Source: Adineta ricciae (lineage: Eukaryota; Rotifera; Eurotatoria; Adinetida; Adinetidae). Taken from it: a DNA stretch of 64,000 nucleotides. The first letter of the stretch is position 1. Every line of letters begins with the position of its first letter. Under the pieces are notes generated by a model. It was given only the letters and a program-made list of their open reading frames with translations. It was not told the origin of the DNA and ran no database searches. Location of the stretch: contig CAJNOJ010000317.1 of NCBI GenBank assembly GCA_905250025.1, forward strand, positions 1 to 64,000, written 5' to 3'. Positions 56,801-64,000 of the stretch are shown here, piece after piece. A program made the position numbers and the translations under genes.

Positions 56801-57094
56801 TGTTTTTCTATCTATCTGTCAGATGCTAATGGTTGTAAACGAGAAGTTTCCGCAACAGATCCAAGTCAAAGTGAAGCTATACAGTGTTGTCATCAAAACG
56901 AACAATTCCAGTGGGTCGATTTCGATGAAAACTGCTCTCGATGGTTGTGCAATTATTGCAGAATCAAACACAGTATAAATGTTGATTCCATTTGGTTTTG
57001 CGATGATCATGTAGATATGCATCACGAAGAACATGAAAATGAAATTGAAGTTTTTGATTATAATACAAGTTGGTGTTTTCGTTCTTATCGATAA
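53880..57094 (+). pseudogene. Decayed hAT transposase (KIAA1586/ZNF862-type)
   Basis: Pieces in order: a finger region near 54100-54400 (AMWCFLCKKYTKRKN joined across an intron to ENVWCTTGMKTLSLDKIKQH), DAAIEFLNHIANYL at 54620, NNIVESLNCLWGKDD and CWFASDNASTF near 54950, FDCEWLESNSCAAHTFNLV at 55085, FDIRWSS at 55385, GPLTKIMQNDKLTYY from 55720, and the hAT dimerisation block NSVECERGV near 56320 with NRIQTIGRSRLKIVTLDSL. Frames are broken by stops near 54790, 55345 and 56211. A terminal exon (56557-57094) has a WLCNYCRIKH..CDDHVDMHHEEH Cys/His stretch of unknown role. It lies directly behind the previous transposase-derived gene on the same strand. Confidence 0.7.
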
Positions 57095-58226
57095 ACTAAA
57101 CTTCGACTTTTTGTTTTTTTAATCAGATTTTATTGTATATTTTTTTGTAAACATTTCTCTACTTGTGTTAGATGAAAAGGTAAATAGTGAATTTATTGAA
57201 TTTGTTCATTCAACACCATACATTTGTGATACGTTTGTGATAAAATTGAAACTAAACATTTCTTTACTTGTCTAGATAAAATATTCTCGCTTGATTTGTA
57301 CACTTTGCTTTCGGAAACAAAGTGTGTGCATACATCTTGTTACACTAAACAACGTGTACAAAAACATTTTGTATCAGATTTCCATTCGGAACCTTGATCC
57401 GGATAGATTTGTTGAAAACCACGATTTTAATCTAAAACATCAGATTTATCAATCATTACAATCCAGAATTACTCGTATCACTGCGTTTTCACATAAAATA
57501 AGAATAATTTATCAAACGCAAAGCTTTTGAACATAAAAAATCTCTTTCCAGAACGCTAATGACTATATTTTCTATTGTTATTCCATTCCGAACAGAAAAA
57601 AACGATCACTTCATATACATTCGTACATTGTTCGTAATTGGGGGTAAATGGAGTATGATAGATGCGTTTGTAACAGCTATTTTTATGTCATATCTCTCAA
57701 CAATGTTAACAGATGATATTCAAGCAACATTTCTTCTTGAATTCTATTGTCTTTGAATTTATTGTATCACTTCTTTGTTAGTTGTACAAAACAGTATAAC
57801 CATCAATAGCTAAAATCAAATACAAATCGATACCAATAATCTTTATCACATGGAATAATCACTCATTGTCTTCAAAATTTCATCGAATTCTTGTTTTCAT
57901 ATCTACATCTGAATTAGTCCAATAACTAACTTTAACAAAATCCGCGCGAATCTTCACTTCCAACCATTTGTCTTAAATAAAATTATATATCTATTCGTAG
58001 TAATATACCGCATATAAAAAAAAAACCTTCCCACATGTGATTGTATTTTTACATGCTTCATCATTATATAAAAACCATAAACATATCTGTGTTTTTTTTT
58101 CTCTCTTCTCTTTCTCTACATAGAGCGAATCATTGAATCGAACGAATCACTCTGTTCGAGCACGCATTATGCATTGCACATCAATTATATTCAATGTTTT
58201 TTATTCATCTAAATTTTCTTAAATAG
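57095..58226. other. No gene recognised
   Basis: AT-rich; open frames near 57291 and 57559 show no family motif. Probably the intergenic space before the phospholipase C gene. Confidence 0.5.
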
Positions 58227-58243
58227 ATTTTCAATTGAACAAC

Positions 58244-59780
58244 ATGTTAACAAAAACTCAAGAGCAAATGAATGAACTTTTACGTGAATTAAAACTCGGT
58301 TGTGTATTAGTCGAACAAAAATATGATGGAACAAAATGTTTTCGTCATTATTACTTACATAAAAGTGAGCAATTTGTAACATATCGTCAAACAAATCGAA
58401 CACTCCCATCGCCAATACGTTGTAAATATTATTTATGAAAATGAAAAAATCCTATTTTTCTTCACGATTTTCTTTCTTATAGATTATATAAATCAAATCG
58501 ATGAAATACGCGTTGGGTTTAAAACACGAACATTTGATCGACTTATTAAACATAAACTTCTTAGACAAGATGATGTAAATAAATCTCTACGATTCATATT
58601 TAATATATTCGAAGTTTATCTACCTATAGGAACAATGCGCGTTTTCGATATTTTCGAATAACTATCGTGATGAAATCAATCTTCTTGCAAATGATGAAGA
58701 AATACGAAATATATGGATCGAAGGTCTTCAATATCTTATAGAAATTCATTCTCAAATTCAACAAAATTATCTTACTAATGAAACAAAGTAAGAATCAAAC
58801 AATGTTCATAAGCAAAAAAAACAAATTTTTTGTTGTTAAGTTGGATTTTGAATTCTTTCTATTCGATTACAAAACAACGTTCAGATTCATTATCAAAAGA
58901 TGAATGTCGACAATTATTAATTGATACATTCAATACAAAAGTATCTGATGAAGATTTTGAAAGATTTTTTCAAGTAAGTTTATATTTTTAACAAGGAAAA
59001 TCTATTTTTTCTGAAATGTTCATTTTTAGAAAATCGATAAAAATTCATTAGTAAGTGATGAATTTCTCGAATTATTTCATTCAATTACACTTCGTCATGA
59101 TCTTTATAAAATAATGAAAAAGTAAATGAAAAATTTTTGTCTTTCATTTTCATTTCAATTGATTTGTAAAGATATGCGAATAATACGGAAAATCAAACAA
59201 TTGATTCGCTTTATTTAACAGCAGAACAATTATTAGAATTTCTTCAAAAAGAACAAAATGTAAATTATAGTCAAATATGTTTTTTCAATGAATTGATTTG
59301 TTTTGTTTTTTCTAAGCAATTTGTATTAAAAACACGAAAAAATGATTCAAAATGTGATTTTACACTCGAATCAATCAATACAAATGAACAAGTCAAAGAA
59401 TTAATTCAGCAATTTGAATCAAATGATCAAATGAAAGAAAATGGTCATATTAGTTTAAAAGGTCAACCTAATTTAATGAATTTTCATATATTTGATTGTT
59501 TTTTTTTCGTTAGGTTTTAGAGATTTACTTCTATCAGATGACTTTACTCTTATGAAACCATGGTGTTCTCGTTTTGTTTATCAAGATATGACAAGGTATA
59601 GATGTATAAAGATAATTTATAACAAAATTCTATTGATAATTTAGACCACTTAATGATTATTATATCAATACATCATATAATACGTAAGAATAAATCAGAA
59701 AATGAAGATTGTAAATGAATTTATTGAGGTGTTTTTTATTTTGTTAGTTATTTATTTAATAATGAACATATTGGTGAAAG
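58244..59780 (+). CDS. Phosphoinositide phospholipase C, N-terminal half, cut by an N
   Basis: Eight to nine short exons with ~50-80-bp introns. The PH domain spans exons from ATG 58244 (LKLGCVLVEQKYDGTKCFRH; DEIRVGFKTRTFDRL; CAFSIFSNNYRDEINLLA). EF-hand-like exons follow (58850-59500; KIDKNSLVSDEFLELF), then the start of the catalytic X box: FRDLLLSDDFTLMKPWCSRF, MTRPLNDYYINTSYNTYLF. The layout matches PLC-delta-type enzymes, which cleave PIP2 to IP3 and diacylglycerol at the plasma membrane. The family motif SSHNTYL reads TSYNTYL, so the first catalytic His (equivalent to His311 of PLC-delta1) is Tyr (codon 59676-59678). The gene is truncated at 59780; the rest of X, Y and C2 is not in the window. 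Likely catalytically impaired, like PRIP-type PLC relatives. Confidence 0.8.
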
Positions 59781-59781
59781 N
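59781..59781. other. Single-N contig join
   Basis: The plus-strand phospholipase C stops mid-exon on the left and a minus-strand gene begins mid-exon on the right. Confidence 0.9.
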
Positions 59782-62700
59782 TTCTTGGACGTTTGTTAGT
59801 CGTCCATTCGTTGTTCTGCTTTCGGATTTGCAGTGGGGAGATTTGATGAAACTGATCTGACGCCACTGGTGACTCATACCCCTCGTTGTGATTATTCATC
59901 ACAGCAAGGGATAAGGATAAAGATGAAGATAAGATACGAAGAAGAACGTAAGAATCGATATGTACGCGACTAACCGGTGCGAACGAAAAGTCGTGAGTGG
60001 CGTGTTTATGACTTGTATTTGCATAGACTGTTATAAAATGTGCAGCTACTTTTTTATGTAGTAAATTCAATTCTTCGTCGAAATCAATTTCAATTCGTGA
60101 ACTATTGAATTCACATTGATCACCTGAAAATCCGTCCGGACATGAACATGTAAATTTTTTCTTTGCGTCGACAAATCTTCTATCTGTAGGAATACATATT
60201 CCATTATTAAAACATGGTGATGATAAATTTGATTTACAAACATCATATTCGAGATAACAACGTGTACCAAATTTATGCACTGGACATAAACATGAAGTTG
60301 ATGTTCCCATACAAATTGAATCTGGTGAACAATGACATTGATATGGAATATCACATCGAATTCCTCGCCATCCTGAATTACAATGACAAAATGTTTCACC
60401 ATTGGTAACATATCGTTTTAAAGTTCCATGATTGCCGCAAATAGAAGAATGAGAATTTGCATTGATTGATAGTGAAGGAATTATTATTTGAATAGGCATT
60501 CGATGTACTGGTAAAAATGGAAATTTAATTGGATATAACCAACTTGATCGATAATTCGATGTATTACCAGCATAAACATCAATTCGTATAGAATATTCTT
60601 TTTTTTGATCTTTCGATCGTGAGTTATATAAAAAATAAGTTGTAAATTTCGTCCGACAATCATGTACAGCTGTATAGACAAATTGTTCAAATGAATGAAC
60701 AATTGAATCATTATCAATTAATGTTATTCCGATGAGAAAGATCATTCGCCATTCTATTTTTGTTCCACATTGAAGAGTTACAGTTACTCGTTGACTTTGA
60801 TATTCACATTTATCTCCATAATAACTTGGTGGACACAAACATGTGGATATTCGTCCAGTTTGTATTGGTATACCACGATTGCATAAGCGATGATAAGTTG
60901 GAAAATTCGAATAGTGACTTTTTAATTTAGAATCTGACAATAGTTCATACATTGACAAAGAATTATCTGTCGATTTTGAATTTTTCGATGTTTCTAAAAC
61001 ATTTGGATACACCGTCGAAGAATCCAAAGTAAAATGAACAATATTTCGTTTTCGCGTTTGATCAAGACTACAAAGTATTTCAAAAACATATAACTTATAT
61101 CTTGCCATATCTTTCGAACAAGTTACATGTTCACTAGTCCAAGTAAAATATTCATTCATTCCATATTTATTCTAAAGTAAAATGCGAGAAAATATTATCA
61201 AGGAGATTTTTTTTCGTCATATAATGTCGAACAAATTCTTTCAAAACTTCGGTTGTACGAGTACAAAAAAAGCACGCATGAAACATCAATTGATGAGAAA
61301 ATCCTTTTGCCAAAATTATCGGAGACAATCTTAAGCATGTCGGAAATCGCAGAACAACTAACATGGAAAAATGACCAATTCAACTTACGGTAATGTAATC
61401 GCAAAGACGTTCATCTTCGTCATTCCAACAGTCCGACTTTCCATCACATACAACATTAGGATTATAACAATGCTCTTCTTCTGAACATCGATAACGTTGA
61501 GTAGGATTATTGAATTTATTTCGACATAGATGCCTTTCATCGAATGCACCTAGACAATCAATAAAATTATCATTTACCAACGTTATATTTAAACATATCG
61601 GTGTGAGTGTAATAGATGATATACAAATATGTTGCATTGGTTGACAAGATAAATTCAATGAAGAAGAAATTAAATTTGATGAACAACCAACTTCATCTAA
61701 ACCGTTATCACAATTCCAATACCCATCACAATGAGTATATGTAGTATTACAAGGCCATATATGATAATCACAATTTGTTTCATCTGTCTCTATTGTTTGA
61801 TCATCCATTATCAGTGGACGATGATCTTCAAGTCCATCACATAATGTTGCAAATGAAATCATTGTATTTATGTTGGTTTTTTCAATACCATTTTCATGAT
61901 CTGAACTAACTTTTCGAGTTAAACAATCATATTCAGTATGAGCATAGAGAAGTGGAGAAATACATTTCAATGTTTCATTATTTCTACACTGAAAACGATA
62001 TTTGTTATAAGTTAACGCACAACTATGTTCATAAGTTTCATCATCATTTAATGGACAATCTTGTATTGAATCAAGAAGACGATGTTTTGAGACACATTTA
62101 TCAGATTGCAGACATTGATACAACTGAGAATGTGAATCACAATCGTTTTTCATATATCTATTCACTTGATCATATGTCATACAATTAGCTGAATAAAAAG
62201 TTTCCACAGCTTTTCGAAAATGATGCCATGAACGAATTTGATCATGATTTCGAATAGGTAAATCTGGTTGATTGTGACAAGTGAAGAACGTTTGATTATC
62301 TAATGTTATACGAACGGTCTTGTTGAAAAATGGGCATAATGTTTTATTAAAGCAAACATAGACTGGAGAGACAAATTCCCTTGGTTGATAATAATTTCTT
62401 TGTGTATTTGTATAGAAAAAATAGATATGACCAAGTGCAACAGGATACGACGGATAACGAAATAATTCTGGACAACTAAGTCTTATAGATCTACTACATG
62501 AATCGAATTGAATACAATCACAATCTTCGAATGTATTAATCCTTGCGAGACAACTGATTAATTTCCAACATTCTTTCCCGAGTATTTGATCGATTGGTTT
62601 TTCATTCCAAAGAATATCTAATTGTTCACTTCGTCCATTTCGACAATCAAAAAAATCATCACAAGATCCATCTCCACAAACAAATGCATTCGAATCTGCT

Positions 62701-63467
62701 CGACATGTATGTTCTTCACATGCAATCACTGAATTAATATAACAATCTCGTGAATAATCCAAAAATTCATCCGAACGATCAAGACAATCGGGATGATATG
62801 GATCATCATGCCAAAATCCAGAAGAAATACATTGTGCTCCATTGTGACAACGATATTCATCAGAATGTGTACATTCGTTTAATTCCAGTTCAAAACAAAA
62901 TTGTTCATCAATAGCATCATTTAAACAATGAATTATTCCATCGCAAATTTCACGCCAATCTAAACACAATGGATAGGGATAAATGTAATTACATGATAAA
63001 TGTATATAACATGATGTCGGTTTTGTTAAATATTCTTGGTCATCTTCATCTCCAAATTGACGAAGTGATTTTATAATAAGATCATCAATTGATTTATGTT
63101 CAATTTCGAATTTCAATTGGCATGAAGGTCCAAACAAAGGCCATGTACAATTATAGAAATGTTTCAGACCTAAAATCGATATATTTTGTGAAATATTCAT
63201 TAAATATATTTGATAATCTTCAACAATATCAATTGGCGCTGACCAGGTAAGTAATTCATAATGTGTTATACCACGTTGACGCAATTCATTGAAACTTATT
63301 GGAGAATTAGGTCTGTGAGATTCTAAATAAGTTTCATTTGTTCGAATACAATATGTATAGAAAGAACGTGATGATAAAATCAAATCTTTTGTGCTATCGA
63401 GTGTGTAATGATAAATACAATACTGATCTTCATTTTCGTCGTAGAAATTTTCATCGGTTTTGTACAT
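59782..63467 (-). CDS. Large extracellular protein with LDL-receptor class A and EGF-like domains, 3' end cut
   Basis: Exon A 63467-61389 (693 codons) and exon B from 61171 downward are joined by a 217-bp phase-0 intron. Exon A holds several LDLa modules: CLDWREICDGIIHCLNDAID, CHNGAQCISSGF, CDGYWNCDNGLDEVGC, CDGKSDCWNDEDERLC, each with the calcium-binding acidic end. Exon B has EGF-like modules (CNRGIPIQTG..CLCPPSYYGDKC; CGNHG..CHCNSGWRGIRC; CLCPVHKFGTRC; CFNNGIC..CSCPDGFSGDQC). A hydrophobic stretch (SYVLLRILSSSLSLSLAV) precedes the cut; relatives in bdelloids may continue into a transmembrane receptor part. The ATG at 63467 has no signal peptide and a TTAAGATAG acceptor lies just upstream, so a 5' exon is probably missing. 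Function: extracellular binding or adhesion. Confidence 0.8.
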
Positions 63468-63488
63468 ATCTATCTTAAATTACAAAAA

Positions 63489-64000
63489 AGACGAATCATG
63501 ACGAGTGACCTGTGTCATATGACAATGATTATAAAATATACTCAAAATTATCATATTTTAAACATTAAGTTCGGTGTTGGTTCTCACAGGTGGAAGTACA
63601 CGAATCAATTTCATTTAGATACTCACATATTTCTTGGAAATGAATATACTGAATCAACGATTAAATTTCTATGTTTTAATGATTTATGTGCTGAAGAATA
63701 TTGACATTCATTTGTTATCAATGGTAAACTTAATTGGCTATTTGAATTAAATAAAAAGTTTGAAATCATGAAAGGTTATTTTCGACAAGAGTTACAATTG
63801 ATCGATGATACTGATAGAATTCTTCAGCGAAAAAGTCAATTACAATGTTATGATGGTGATAACTTAAATGAAGTTATGAAATGTTCTGAAGACATGTGTT
63901 TTTATATGAAATCATTTGATTTTCTTGATGATTATTCTTGCGGAGCTTCTCGTTTAAATTTCTTGGATGAACAAATTAAAATACAATACAAAATCTTACC
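63489..64000 (+). CDS. Unidentified Cys-containing open frame with an in-frame TGA, runs off the window
   Basis: One frame stays open on both sides of a single TGA at 63702-63704. Before it: HLDTHIFLGNEYTESTIKFL then CFNDLCAEEY; after it: NGKLNWLFELNKKFEIMKGY and LQCYDGDNL..MKCSEDMCFYMKSFDFLDDYSCG. The Cys spacing suggests a secreted or membrane-tethered module, but I do not recognise the family. It diverges head-to-head from the LDLa/EGF gene with almost no gap. The TGA may be a nonsense mutation, or a small intron may remove it. Confidence 0.35.

Noticed and set aside
63702..63704. TGA as a selenocysteine codon
   Set aside because: No selenoprotein family, redox motif or SECIS element was recognised. 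A nonsense change or missed intron is simpler.

Overview
The window reads as an animal genome, most likely a bdelloid rotifer (inference). Host DNA is AT-rich, genes are split by short GT-AG introns (often about 50-60 bp), one segment is present as two diverged homologous copies, and the host gene set is metazoan: a polycystin-1-like receptor/channel, phospholipase C, a GT43-like glycosyltransferase, an LDLa/EGF ectodomain gene and an apple/PAN-like secreted protein. The sequence is a scaffold of contigs. Single N characters at 2920, 25454, 27029 and 59781, and a 35-N gap at 32451-32485, mark joins, and gene models stop at them.

Layout. 1-2919: repeat-rich contig with a small secreted PAN-like gene, two GTAC-dense blocks, a probable terminal-inverted-repeat element and a promoter-like segment; its first 59 bases recur at its end. 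2921-24812: polycystin-like gene copy 1, its 3' flank, then a Jockey/CR1-type LINE (12885-23635) that is itself split by a complete reverse-oriented Ty3/gypsy LTR retrotransposon (14999-20716), then a broken LRR gene carrying a small Tc1/mariner-type element. 25455-31674: a second copy of the same polycystin-flank-LRR segment without those insertions, so it preserves the empty sites. 31678-32450: an interspersed repeat shared with 47.2-47.8 kb. 33.2-35.1 kb: a pogo-like repeat and the GT43-like gene.

35321-45925 is the most unusual region: about 10.6 kb bounded by 26-bp inverted repeats beginning CACAG, with subterminal GTTGAT-type repeats. It carries a nine-exon SAM-domain gene (open frame of 626 codons after splicing). 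Its 4.25-kb first intron contains a same-strand, three-exon zinc-finger transposase-like gene with one in-frame stop. I read it as a CACTA-like DNA transposon with nested genes.

46-58 kb: repeats (including a 46-bp GC-rich unit seen four times in the window), a tiny two-exon Cys-rich secreted peptide gene, a transposase-derived gene with one in-frame TGA, and a decayed hAT transposase. 58.2-59.78 kb: the N-terminal half of a phosphoinositide phospholipase C whose first catalytic His reads as Tyr. 59.78-63.5 kb (minus): LDLa/EGF gene. The window ends in an unidentified plus-strand Cys-containing open frame.

All calls come from reading the sequence; no database search was run. Splice sites are inferred from GT-AG signals and frame continuity.
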